From assembly GCF_048323655.1 (NCBI RefSeq), contig NZ_JBLUWW010000002.1, positions 682,001 to 746,000 of the forward strand: a stretch of 64,000 nt of DNA. The letters are read 5' to 3'. Below are positions 33,611 to 42,546 of the stretch, piece after piece; position 1 is the stretch's first letter, and each line of letters starts with the position of its first letter. Below the pieces are notes generated by a model. That model had not been told where the DNA came from. It was given only the letters and a program-made list of their open reading frames with translations, and ran no database searches. A program made the position numbers and the translations under genes. Source of the stretch: Salinimicrobium soli (GTDB taxonomy: Bacteria; Bacteroidota; Bacteroidia; Flavobacteriales; Flavobacteriaceae).

Positions 33611-34900
33611 CTAATTATCCTCCAGATTTTTCCGGATCTTGTCTATGGCATTCTCTATGGATTTATCGGGCTCAATGATATTGTTTTCTCCCCAGAAAGT
33701 GACATCGGTAAAACCGGTAATATCATCGGCCATAACAATACGCGGATCGATAAAATTGTCGTCCCTTTTCACCTTGCCTTCGGTATTGATCTTCCAGTCA
33801 GTCACTGCCATTTCGCTATTGACCTTATATCTTGAGTTGAACAAGCGGCGTTTCCAGTTCACCACAAATTCAAGTTGGGTATTTCCATAACCAAAATACC
33901 AGCGCCCGTCGCGTTCCCGATATTCGACATCATAATGCACATCAACAGGATACACTTTTGTGCCACCGGGTTTCTTTTTTACAAATAAGTCTGTAGCAGC
34001 CTGGCGGTTGTCGACGTTGAGATTAAAGGACGCTTTTACGAGAGTAAAGCTTTCAGCATCAATAAAAAGTTTGCCAAAGTACCAGGGCATGCGATGGTCG
34101 AGCTCTTCAAATTTTACTACATAAAGGTACCGGTCATTGATCTTGGTGGGACTATCAAACTCGAACTTAAAATTCCGAAGATCCTGCTGGGCAAAAATGT
34201 AGGAAGGGTTCTTCATGATATCAATGCTAAGCGGGTTGTATGGGCCGCCCCTAAGTTTTAAAGCGAGAGTGTCAAGCCTGTCATAATCGGCAGTTTTTCG
34301 GGCTTTTACCAGTGCAATATCATCATCGCCAAATGAGTCATAAGGTTTCTTATGAATAGTTACGACTGCTTCTGATAAGGAAACATTTTTGCGGCCTCTT
34401 TTGATGGTTTCCCGGTAAAAGGCAGTCATGGTAGTAGGATCTTTAAAGTAGTTGCTGCCTCTGTTTTTCAGCATATTTCGCACCAGCGCCTGTGCATCTG
34501 TATACGTGAAAATGCTTACTTCTGAAAGTTCTTCCATAGCCTCAGTCAATTCAATTACCGCATCTTTTTCTTTTAGCACATCCAGGCTAAAGGTCATACT
34601 GCGGAAGCCAAGGTGAGAGACTGTGATGGTCACGTTTTGAAGATTATCAGGGATCTTCAGGGAAAATTGGCCCTCGGCATTGGTGACCGTAGAAATATTG
34701 GTGTTGTTAACAGAAATAAAGGCTGAAGTCAGAGGGTCTCCATTCCTTTCGTTGACTACCTTCCCTTTGTATTCAGTGAATTGCTGAAGGGTTGACTGGA
34801 AAACAGTTGCAGGTGAAATCACCGAAGCATTGGCAGGAATGATACATAAAAACGAGAGTAGAAAGAGGTATTTTCCGAAGTTGCAGACGTATTTTATCAT
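33611..34900 (-). CDS. Exported CarboxypepD_reg-like domain protein
   Basis: This 429-residue protein has a signal peptide (about 1-26). A CarboxypepD_reg-like beta-sandwich follows at about 42-125 (YKGKVVNERNGDPLTSAFIS, ending in the VTVSHLGFRSM strand), as in TonB-linked outer-membrane proteins, but no barrel follows. The rest (about 135-429) is an uncharacterised domain with many aromatic strands (RDGRWYFGYGNTQLEFV). It probably sits in the periplasm or at the outer membrane. The function is unknown. It is monocistronic with its own terminator. Confidence 0.8.
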   Translation of the reverse strand: MIKYVCNFGKYLFLLSFLCIIPANASVISPATVFQSTLQQFTEYKGKVVNERNGDPLTSAFISVNNTNISTVTNAEGQFSLKIPDNLQNVTITVSHLGFRSMTFSLDVLKEKDAVIELTEAMEELSEVSIFTYTDAQALVRNMLKNRGSNYFKDPTTMTAFYRETIKRGRKNVSLSEAVVTIHKKPYDSFGDDDIALVKARKTADYDRLDTLALKLRGGPYNPLSIDIMKNPSYIFAQQDLRNFKFEFDSPTKINDRYLYVVKFEELDHRMPWYFGKLFIDAESFTLVKASFNLNVDNRQAATDLFVKKKPGGTKVYPVDVHYDVEYRERDGRWYFGYGNTQLEFVVNWKRRLFNSRYKVNSEMAVTDWKINTEGKVKRDDNFIDPRIVMADDITGFTDVTFWGENNIIEPDKSIENAIDKIRKNLEDN

Positions 34901-35145
34901 GACGAAGGAGTTTATAGGAAATTACTTTCTAATATACTGAAAAATAGTAATTTATTCAAGTGGTCAAAAAGGTGAGATTATTTCTTCTTTGTGGCATAAA
35001 AAATCCGTCTTTTTTTACCGCTTCGTGGATAAATCAGTCCGATTATCGAAAAACTCTTCAGTCATTGAAAATCAATTAATTAATTACCTATATTTAAGGA
35101 ATACCTATAAGAAGGTTCCCTACTGCTTCTTGTAAAATCTACTGC

Positions 35146-38100
35146 ATGAGGCGATTTTTACTTTCGTTACTGGTAATAATTTTCTTTTGGGTGTCAAAAG
35201 CCCAACAATCTCCTATTTCCTTCAAAAATATAACGATTGATCAGGGCCTTTCCCAGAATAGCGTAGTGGATATTGTTCAGGATAGTCTGGGATTCATGTG
35301 GTTTGCCACACAGGATGGCCTGAACCGGTATGACGGCCAGGACTTTAAGATATTTCCTGAAGTCTTTGATGATGTAACATCTCCCGGTCATTCTCAACTA
35401 GGAAAACTGTTGATTTCGGGAAGTAAGCTATGGTTTGTCTCTAAGGGAGGAAATCTCAAAGTTATGGACTTGTGTACCGAGAAAATAACATCGGTCGAAA
35501 AAATTGGGCACAGTGAATTTAAGCTTCCTCCTGTTTCTGCCATTTATGTCGATGCTTTCGAAAATCTATGGATCGGCACTCTTGAGAATGGTTTGTTTTA
35601 CTGGAACACAGAAAAAAATCTGAACAGGCACTATTCAAAGAATTCAGAAGCTCCTTTTCGAATAGCAGGAAACCAGATAAGATCCATCTTTGGAGATCAA
35701 CAAGGACAAATTTGGGTGATCACCAGTAATGGAGTTACTGCAATAGGAGGAGGTGGAAAGGAAACCAGAAATTATTTGCGTGGAATCAATGGAAATACCC
35801 TTACTCAGGATCGGGAAGGTCGGCTATGGTTAGGAACCTTTGGTGAGGGGTTGTTTGTGCGGGAAAAACAGAACGGCAATTTTCATTTATATCAGGGTCC
35901 GGGAAAAGACAAAATTCCTGAAACCACTGTAATAGAAGCGATTCAGGCAGATAAGGATGGTAAACTTTGGATAGGTACTTATGGGAATGGACTGTACCTC
36001 CTGGAGTTAGATAATGGTAAAATCACCCATTTGCTTCCGCAGCGAAACAATCCGTATTCTTTGGGGTTTCAGGACGTTCTATCGATATACCTGGACATGG
36101 AAGGATCGCTTTGGGTTGGAACAGATGGGGGTGGGGTAAGTTATTACAATTCCCATTTCCACAATTTTAGCAGTCTTACCGCACGCCAGGTTGCTCCTGA
36201 TATTTCCATTGAACAAATAAGGGCCATAACCACGGATAGTGCAGGAGGGGTTTGGCTTGGAACCTCAGGCAAGGGTCTAACCCACCTACCACCCGATCGT
36301 GAGGGGATAAAGACCTTTCATCTTGAACCGTACCGGCCCGGTATTAGCAACCATGACAGAATAGTTTCCCTGTTAGCCGATGAAGAAGGCGACCTATGGA
36401 TAGGCACCCAGGGGAATGGTCTTATATTGAAGGATATAAATTCCGGAAAATTTAAAAAGTGGTTCTTTTCCGAAGCAACAGATTCGACTGAAATAATTCC
36501 TGATAACACTGTCTGGTCCATGTTAGAAGCCGGCCAAAATCGCATTTTTGCGGCTACAAGGAATGCCGGACTCCTGTTACTGGATAAAGAAAATGGCCTT
36601 TTAAGAGCGTATCCTGAACCCGGGTCTTTGAAAAATGATCCTAAAAAAATGAATATCAGGAGCGTGGCAAGGGTCAATGATTCTATCCTGGCCTTAGGTT
36701 CCGAGCTAAGTGCTTTGTACTTGCTCAATACCTGTAAAGGAAAATTTAAAAGGATAAGTAATTCCGTAATCGAAAATACATTGAAAGAAGAATTCGGGAT
36801 CAAATGCCTTTATTACGATCAGGGGTTTTTATGGGCAGGAACTTCCGGAAGGGGAATACTGGTTACACACTTGAAATCTAATACCACCACTTCTCTTACT
36901 TCAGAAAATGGCTTACCAAATGAGATGATATATGGTATCCTTCCTGGGGATGATCAATCCTTATGGATCAGTTCCAATAGAGGAATATTCAGGCTTACAT
37001 TCCAGGTGAAAAATAATAGGATCCATGTCGAACAAGTACAGCCTTTTACAGTAGGGAATGGGTTGCAAAGCAATGAATTTAACACAGGAGCCTTTCATAA
37101 AGGGAAAAATAATTTGCTCTATTTTGGCGGTATCAACGGATTGAATTTTTTCCATCCGAGTGAAATCGGGATGTCACGGGAATCTGCCCCGGTGGTACTC
37201 ACTCAGGCAATGGTAGGAAATAAACCCTTGCAGGCAGATAGTGTTATCACTTATAAAAAACTGCTCAAACTTCCCTATAATAAGAATTCTGTTTCCTTTA
37301 ACTATACTATACTGGATTACCTTTCTCCTGAAACCATGAATTATGAATACAGACTCGAGGGGCATGATGAGAACTGGATTGAGGCAGGAGAAAGAAAATA
37401 TATTGCCTATACCAATTTACCTCCCGGGGATTACACTCTCAAGGTCAAACCTGCCAGTAATATAATTCCCAATGCACAGCCGGCTCTCCTGGGTATTCTA
37501 ATAGACACTCCATTTTGGCTTACCTGGTGGTTCGTCCTCCTGGTCGTCTTTTTAATAATTGGCGCCTTTTATGTATTCTACAGATATAGGATCAATCAGG
37601 TACTGGAGGTGCAACGGGTAAAGAATAATATATCTTCAGACCTGCATGATGATATAGGGTCCAGGCTCACCAGTATACAGTTTTTATCTGCTCTTTCGAG
37701 AAGGAAATTCATAAATGGAGAAGATACCAGGAGCTATTTAGAAGGAATTGACGAGGAGGTCCAGGCCTCTTCAGAAGCTCTTAATGAGATCGTGTGGAAT
37801 ATAAAAATGGATGATGAAAGCCTGGAGGATATTGTTGCCAAGATGAGGCGTTACACGGGTGAAGTCTTCGAGAACTTTGGTATCACTTATAATATGGAAA
37901 TTGGGGCTGATTTCAAAGGGAAAAAGATGGGCATGCAGAAACGAAGAGAGATATTTTTAATATTTAAAGAGTTGCTCAATAACATCAGGAAGCATTCCGA
38001 AGCCACAAGTATAAATATATACATATCGGTCCAACGAAATATGTTCTATCTTTCGGTCGCTGATGATGGAAAGGGCTTTGATCCTACTATTGAAACACAG

Positions 38101-38280
38101 CGGCACGGATTAAAAAACCTAAGAGCCCGCATTGAGAAGTGGAAGGGAGAAATTAACATTAATTCAGAACTTAACAGAGGCTGCAAAGTTGAGATATGGT
38201 TGCCTTTCGATAAATACCCGTTTTGGAGGGAGCTTTATAGCAGTTTCCGAAGAAAAGAAGCCTCTCATCCTAAAAGATGA
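35146..38280 (+). CDS. Reg_prop/Y_Y_Y membrane sensor histidine kinase
   Basis: This 1044-residue protein has a signal peptide (about 1-19). About twelve two-component-regulator-propeller repeats follow (motifs such as DGLNRYDG, LWIGTYGNGLYLL, LWVGTDGGGVSYYN), giving two periplasmic seven-blade propellers. A Y_Y_Y domain (about 690-775) and one membrane segment (about 785-812) come next. A HisKA_3-type domain carries the phospho-His in SSDLHDDIGSRLTS, and the HATPase follows (LNNIRKHSEATS, ADDGKGFDP, RHGLKNLRARIEKW). Unlike hybrid systems of this group it has no receiver or AraC domain. The next gene encodes a NarL-type regulator, its likely partner. The ligand may be a saccharide or other extracellular molecule. 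Confidence 0.9.
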   Translation: MRRFLLSLLVIIFFWVSKAQQSPISFKNITIDQGLSQNSVVDIVQDSLGFMWFATQDGLNRYDGQDFKIFPEVFDDVTSPGHSQLGKLLISGSKLWFVSKGGNLKVMDLCTEKITSVEKIGHSEFKLPPVSAIYVDAFENLWIGTLENGLFYWNTEKNLNRHYSKNSEAPFRIAGNQIRSIFGDQQGQIWVITSNGVTAIGGGGKETRNYLRGINGNTLTQDREGRLWLGTFGEGLFVREKQNGNFHLYQGPGKDKIPETTVIEAIQADKDGKLWIGTYGNGLYLLELDNGKITHLLPQRNNPYSLGFQDVLSIYLDMEGSLWVGTDGGGVSYYNSHFHNFSSLTARQVAPDISIEQIRAITTDSAGGVWLGTSGKGLTHLPPDREGIKTFHLEPYRPGISNHDRIVSLLADEEGDLWIGTQGNGLILKDINSGKFKKWFFSEATDSTEIIPDNTVWSMLEAGQNRIFAATRNAGLLLLDKENGLLRAYPEPGSLKNDPKKMNIRSVARVNDSILALGSELSALYLLNTCKGKFKRISNSVIENTLKEEFGIKCLYYDQGFLWAGTSGRGILVTHLKSNTTTSLTSENGLPNEMIYGILPGDDQSLWISSNRGIFRLTFQVKNNRIHVEQVQPFTVGNGLQSNEFNTGAFHKGKNNLLYFGGINGLNFFHPSEIGMSRESAPVVLTQAMVGNKPLQADSVITYKKLLKLPYNKNSVSFNYTILDYLSPETMNYEYRLEGHDENWIEAGERKYIAYTNLPPGDYTLKVKPASNIIPNAQPALLGILIDTPFWLTWWFVLLVVFLIIGAFYVFYRYRINQVLEVQRVKNNISSDLHDDIGSRLTSIQFLSALSRRKFINGEDTRSYLEGIDEEVQASSEALNEIVWNIKMDDESLEDIVAKMRRYTGEVFENFGITYNMEIGADFKGKKMGMQKRREIFLIFKELLNNIRKHSEATSINIYISVQRNMFYLSVADDGKGFDPTIETQRHGLKNLRARIEKWKGEININSELNRGCKVEIWLPFDKYPFWRELYSSFRRKEASHPKR

Positions 38281-38314
38281 TTGTAAGGTTTGTGCATTAA
38301 AAGTAAATTTACAA

Positions 38315-38953
38315 ATGGCCACACGAATTGTCATTTTTGAAGATAATGACCGGGTGAGAAATTCGCTTGTAACCTTATTGGGAAATAATAAGGAAAATAC
38401 TGTTTGCGGTTCTTATCCCGATGTCATGAATGTCTCTCAAGTAATTCGGGATGAAAAACCTCAGGTGGTGATCCTTGACATTGACATGCCTCAAAAGGAC
38501 GGGATATCTGTTATTCCCGTCATCAAGGAAATCGACCCTGAAATTTCTATAGTCATGTATACGCAGTTTGAAGATGATGAGAAGCTCTTCAAAAGTTTGT
38601 GTGCAGGGGCAGATGGGTATGTACTTAAGAAAACAACTCCGGTAAAACTCCAGGATGCTATAGAAGAGGTGAGAAAAGGGGGAGCTCCTTTGTCACCTGC
38701 AGTAGCACGTAAAGTTCTTTTTTCTTTCAGGGATCAGTCCACCGCGGCCAGAGATAAATATGATCTTACTGAAAGGGAGATCGAGGTCCTGGAGTTACTA
38801 ACCAAGGGATACAGCGTTAAATTGATCGCTTCAGAACTCAACATCGCCTACGACACCTGCCGCTCTCACCTTCGGAATATCTACCGCAAACTTCATGTGA
38901 ACTGTGGCAAGGAAGCCATAGCTAAAGTCCTGGCAGAGAAGATCGTTTTCTAA
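38315..38953 (+). CDS. NarL/FixJ-type response regulator
   Basis: This 212-residue protein starts at MATRIVIFEDNDRVRNSLV. The reading frame is open further upstream, but that part overlaps the kinase gene and is not conserved-looking. The receiver domain (about 1-120) has acidic E9/D10, phospho-acceptor Asp55 in VVILDIDMP, and a late Lys in YVLKKTTP. The LuxR-type helix-turn-helix (about 148-205) reads LTEREIEVLELLTKGYSVKL then IASELNIAYDTCRSHL. It begins 34 bases after the kinase stop. Possible targets include the secreted beta-helix protein gene downstream. Confidence 0.92.
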   Translation: MATRIVIFEDNDRVRNSLVTLLGNNKENTVCGSYPDVMNVSQVIRDEKPQVVILDIDMPQKDGISVIPVIKEIDPEISIVMYTQFEDDEKLFKSLCAGADGYVLKKTTPVKLQDAIEEVRKGGAPLSPAVARKVLFSFRDQSTAARDKYDLTEREIEVLELLTKGYSVKLIASELNIAYDTCRSHLRNIYRKLHVNCGKEAIAKVLAEKIVF

Positions 38954-38972
38954 TGATTTCTATCTGGGCTTT

Positions 38973-38990
38973 ATCACCCTTATAGGTGAT
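38973..38990 (+). terminator. Weak hairpin after the NarL-type regulator
   Basis: ATCACC-CTTATA-GGTGAT forms a 6-bp stem 20 bases after the stop codon and is followed by TGATTTTACC. The T tract is short, so termination would be inefficient and some read-through into the beta-helix gene is possible. Confidence 0.3.
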
Positions 38991-39126
38991 TGATTTTACC
39001 TCCTGGAATATGTAAATTTATACATCCTGTTGAATAACAGTGTCTTTCCGAACTCCCTACCCAGGAAAGCTTATTTCTTAACTATTTGCTTTTCCACAAT
39101 CCCTATCCTGGGGGAGCCAATGAAAA

Positions 39127-42021
39127 ATGTCAAAAATGGAAAATTTTTACAAATGCCTGGTGGGTTTTTTTAAGAGTAATCTTAGTTTCACCAATAACCT
39201 TAAAGGTGCCTTTCTGATTCCTCTCTTAATTTTTTGTTTTAGTACCGGAATGGTCGGACAAAACGTTCTTACTGTAAATAGTACAGATGACAATCCCGAT
39301 GTAAATCTCGCAGATTCGGTTTGTGCTGACAAAAACGGCAAATGTACTCTTCGGGCCGCTATAGAAACTGCAAATCAGACTGTTGAAACCGATAAAGTCA
39401 TTTTTGATCTTCAGGGTACGTCTCCATTCGTCTTTAATTTGACTCAAGACCTTCCTCCTATCATAGAAACAATTATTCTTGATGCGACCACTCAAAACGG
39501 GTATTCCTGGTCATCACCTGTAATTGTAGTAGATGGTAAAGGAGTAGCGCGATTCGGATTTAAATTAGAGGGACAGTCCTCAGGTAGTGCAATTAGAGGT
39601 TTCGTTATGGGCAACTTCAATATGATGGGAGAAGCCGATATCCTGCAGAATGGAACTGCGATATATGCGATTGCCACTGGCTCACATATTTTTACCGGAA
39701 ATTATCTGGGTATTGCTTCAGATGGTATATCTGCCTTTACTAATACCTTCGGAATGGCATTGGTGAATAGTTCAGGAAATACAATTGGAGGGGAACAGGT
39801 AAGTGATAGAAATGTTATTTCCGGAAATTTTATACAAGATGGATGGGGAATAGGTATTTACATCCACGGGGAAGAATCCTTTGAGAATAGGATAGTCGGA
39901 AACTTTATAGGTACAGATGCAACAGGTACCCGGGCGGTTCCTAACCATTGGGGTATCGTGACACATATAGGAGCTAATAACACCTTTATTGGAGGTGCCA
40001 CAGCACAGGAACGCAACATAATTTCCGGAAATATAAGAACGGGTGTGTATATTTTAAGTCCTGACAATGTTATTTCAGGAAATTATATTGGTCTGAGCGT
40101 GGATGGTGAAATGCTTACTGATCTTGGAGAGTCACAGCAGCAGGGGATAAGACTATGGACTTCCTCGGCCTCAGGAAATATAATTGGAGGGCTGAATCCG
40201 GGGGAAGGTAACGTCATTTCAGGAAATATTTATTTTAATGCCATTACGATTGGTTCGCAACCAGAATATCCTATCATAGGAAATAAAGTTCTGGGAAATT
40301 ATATTGGAACCGATCCAACGGGGCAGAGGGCAATTCCCAATTATAGAGGAATGTCAATGACCGCCCAGGCAACTACAATTGCAAACAATATAATTTCAGG
40401 AAATGAAACCCTGGGATTAAGTATTCATGCTTCCAAAGAAACGGAGGTGTACAATAATCTTATAGGTACCAAAGCGGATGGAATTTCTCCTCTGGGCAAT
40501 GGAGAGAATGGGATCACCATAGTAAATGGAAGTGAAAATAACCAAATAGGAAGTTCTTCCTTAGGACAGGGTAATACAATAGCATTTAATACAGGTGCCG
40601 GGATTGATATATATTATTCTGATTTTATTGGATCTCAGGTCAAAACTCAGCCTTTAAAGAATTCTCTTTTGGGAAACAGAATTTTTGGTAATTCTACTGT
40701 TGGAATAGATCTCGACAGTAATGGGATAACAGACAATGATCGGAATGATGAGGATGAAGGGGCCAATCGTCTTCAAAATTTTCCGGTAATAAGTGACGGA
40801 GCTTCTCTTTTGAACGGGGCCTTAAATTTCACGTATTCTATTTCTTCAGATCCTCTTTATTGTGCCTATCCCTTGACAATAGATATCTACAAAAGTGATG
40901 GTAACCGGCAGGGGAAAGAATATCTTGGTTTTGTCACCTATACGGAAAACGATATTCCAAAGGGAAACAAAGCAACTTCTACTTCTCTCGAAATTCCGCA
41001 AGGCAGCAGCCTTCAACCGGGAGATTACATTGTGGCTACTGCCACCGATGCATCGGGAAACACTTCAGAATTTAGTGCCGAGGTACAGGTGACCGGGAAT
41101 TGTACTACTGAAACCTGGTACCTTGATGCCGATAATGATGGCTTTGGTGTAGATTCTCCAACGACCAATATTTCATCCTGTACAAAACCGGAAGGGAACT
41201 ATGTTTTACAAGCAGGGGACTGTGAAGACACAAATGCAGGAATAAACCCCGCTGCAGAAGATATTCCGGATGATAAAATTGATCAGAATTGTGATGGTGT
41301 AGATGCTACAACCATTATTGTTGATACCGATGACGATGGAATAGCTGATTCAGTAGACAACTGTCCTACAATCCCAAATACCGATCAATTGGACATTGAT
41401 GGCAATGGAATAGGTGATGTTTGTGAAACTTCCTCCTGTTCGGGAGTGGATACTCTTCTTATTACAGATTGTACCAGCGGTTCTACCGTTTATTGGAGTG
41501 TCACGAACCCCGGGGAGTGTGAGGTAAATGTCTCCTGGGATGTGAGAAAAAGCAATGAAGCCGGTAATTTTAGCCTTGCTCCCGGTGAAGAAAATAACTT
41601 CACCACAAGTCTGTCTTCCAAAGGTCCCACCCAGGTATCGTTCTACTGGAATGATCCTTTGGGTAATCAAATAAAAACTAGTATAAATGCCTCAAGAAGT
41701 GCTTGCGCTACGGCACCTTCAGCAGCTTCTGTAGAAAATGTCCTTTTCGTGGAATCGGTGGAAACCAGTTTTACGGTAGCTCCTAATCCAATCAAAGGGA
41801 ATGGATTATGGCTTTCTTTTCCTTCGGCGCAAACCTCTAGAAATTATTCTGTGCAGATTTATGATTTTTCAGGAAAGGTGCTCGCCACCACCCTTATAGA
41901 AGTGGGAGCTAATGGTGGTGATTTCTTTTGGTCTCTGGATTTTTCTTCCTGGACCCAAGGGGTATATATACTTACTGCAGAAAGTTCGGCGGAGAAATTT
42001 GAATTTAATCTGGTGAAATAG
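39127..42021 (+). CDS. Secreted beta-helix protein with CSLREA-like, MopE, TSP3 and T9SS sorting domains
   Basis: This 964-residue protein has a signal-type hydrophobic segment at about 24-45. A CSLREA-like start (VNSTDDNPDVNLADSVCAD then CTLRAAIETAN) follows, then a right-handed parallel beta-helix (about 85-520) built of repeats with NVISGN and GNYIGT signatures. A beta-sandwich segment comes next, then a MopE-like metal motif (DADNDGFG, GDCEDTNAGINP, DQNCDGVD), a thrombospondin type 3 calcium repeat (DTDDDGIADSVDNCP, DGNGIGDVCE) and a type A T9SS C-terminal domain ending SAEKFEFNLVK. It should be secreted by the type IX system and anchored on the cell surface, as an adhesin or polysaccharide-binding protein. 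A start three codons later (39136) is possible. Confidence 0.88.
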   Translation: MSKMENFYKCLVGFFKSNLSFTNNLKGAFLIPLLIFCFSTGMVGQNVLTVNSTDDNPDVNLADSVCADKNGKCTLRAAIETANQTVETDKVIFDLQGTSPFVFNLTQDLPPIIETIILDATTQNGYSWSSPVIVVDGKGVARFGFKLEGQSSGSAIRGFVMGNFNMMGEADILQNGTAIYAIATGSHIFTGNYLGIASDGISAFTNTFGMALVNSSGNTIGGEQVSDRNVISGNFIQDGWGIGIYIHGEESFENRIVGNFIGTDATGTRAVPNHWGIVTHIGANNTFIGGATAQERNIISGNIRTGVYILSPDNVISGNYIGLSVDGEMLTDLGESQQQGIRLWTSSASGNIIGGLNPGEGNVISGNIYFNAITIGSQPEYPIIGNKVLGNYIGTDPTGQRAIPNYRGMSMTAQATTIANNIISGNETLGLSIHASKETEVYNNLIGTKADGISPLGNGENGITIVNGSENNQIGSSSLGQGNTIAFNTGAGIDIYYSDFIGSQVKTQPLKNSLLGNRIFGNSTVGIDLDSNGITDNDRNDEDEGANRLQNFPVISDGASLLNGALNFTYSISSDPLYCAYPLTIDIYKSDGNRQGKEYLGFVTYTENDIPKGNKATSTSLEIPQGSSLQPGDYIVATATDASGNTSEFSAEVQVTGNCTTETWYLDADNDGFGVDSPTTNISSCTKPEGNYVLQAGDCEDTNAGINPAAEDIPDDKIDQNCDGVDATTIIVDTDDDGIADSVDNCPTIPNTDQLDIDGNGIGDVCETSSCSGVDTLLITDCTSGSTVYWSVTNPGECEVNVSWDVRKSNEAGNFSLAPGEENNFTTSLSSKGPTQVSFYWNDPLGNQIKTSINASRSACATAPSAASVENVLFVESVETSFTVAPNPIKGNGLWLSFPSAQTSRNYSVQIYDFSGKVLATTLIEVGANGGDFFWSLDFSSWTQGVYILTAESSAEKFEFNLVK

Positions 42022-42546
42022 GAGACAGGACCGGGGTTCATTGAGGGGGAGAATTTTCGGGTTTTGTCTCCTCAAAAAATAATCACCCAAAAAGGGGATT
42101 GACAAGAAGCTCTTATTTCTGTAAATTTATAAGAGGAAAATTTAAAATTATTGATCCTGAAGTGATTGGTAGATTTTAGTTGTTAAAATTTATGTATTTC
42201 CCAAGGATATTAATAAAACAATAGAATTGGAGTTAATTATTTAAAGAAAAGGAAGAGGAGTTCATAAAAGGCTTTTAAGGGGAGAAGCCTGGAATGAGAT
42301 TCTCTTCTTTTTCTTTATTTTTTTGGTAAAGTATAAAAGCCAAAAAATAAAGGATTTGCAGCTATATTCTGTCCCTTGTCCATTCTCACCACCTATTCCC
42401 ATAAAGCAGTTAACACTTAATTAACAGGGAAAAATCTTGAAAAGTAATATTTTCACCGACTATATTTTCCTACTCTTCTAAAGTAAGTGTAGATCTGTTT
42501 TAAATATTTGGCTAATGGGATTTCACCTTGGCTATTCTATTTTTTT
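42022..42546 (+). other. Spacer with a large stem-loop, no gene
   Basis: In this 525-base AT-rich spacer, AAAGAAAAGGAAGAG (42243-42257) can pair over 15 bp (one G-U) with CTCTTCTTTTTCTTT (42302-42316). Inside it AGGCTT (42269-42274) pairs with AAGCCT (42285-42290), and a T-rich tract follows. A short GGAGACA/TGTCTCC repeat (42021-42071) lies directly after the beta-helix gene and may terminate it. No convincing ORF or TGAY operator was seen. Confidence 0.4.

Noticed and set aside
39820..40620. Repeated NVISGN/GNYIGT units as a possible DNA repeat array
   Set aside because: They are protein-level coils of a beta-helix with diverged DNA, not a CRISPR or mobile repeat.
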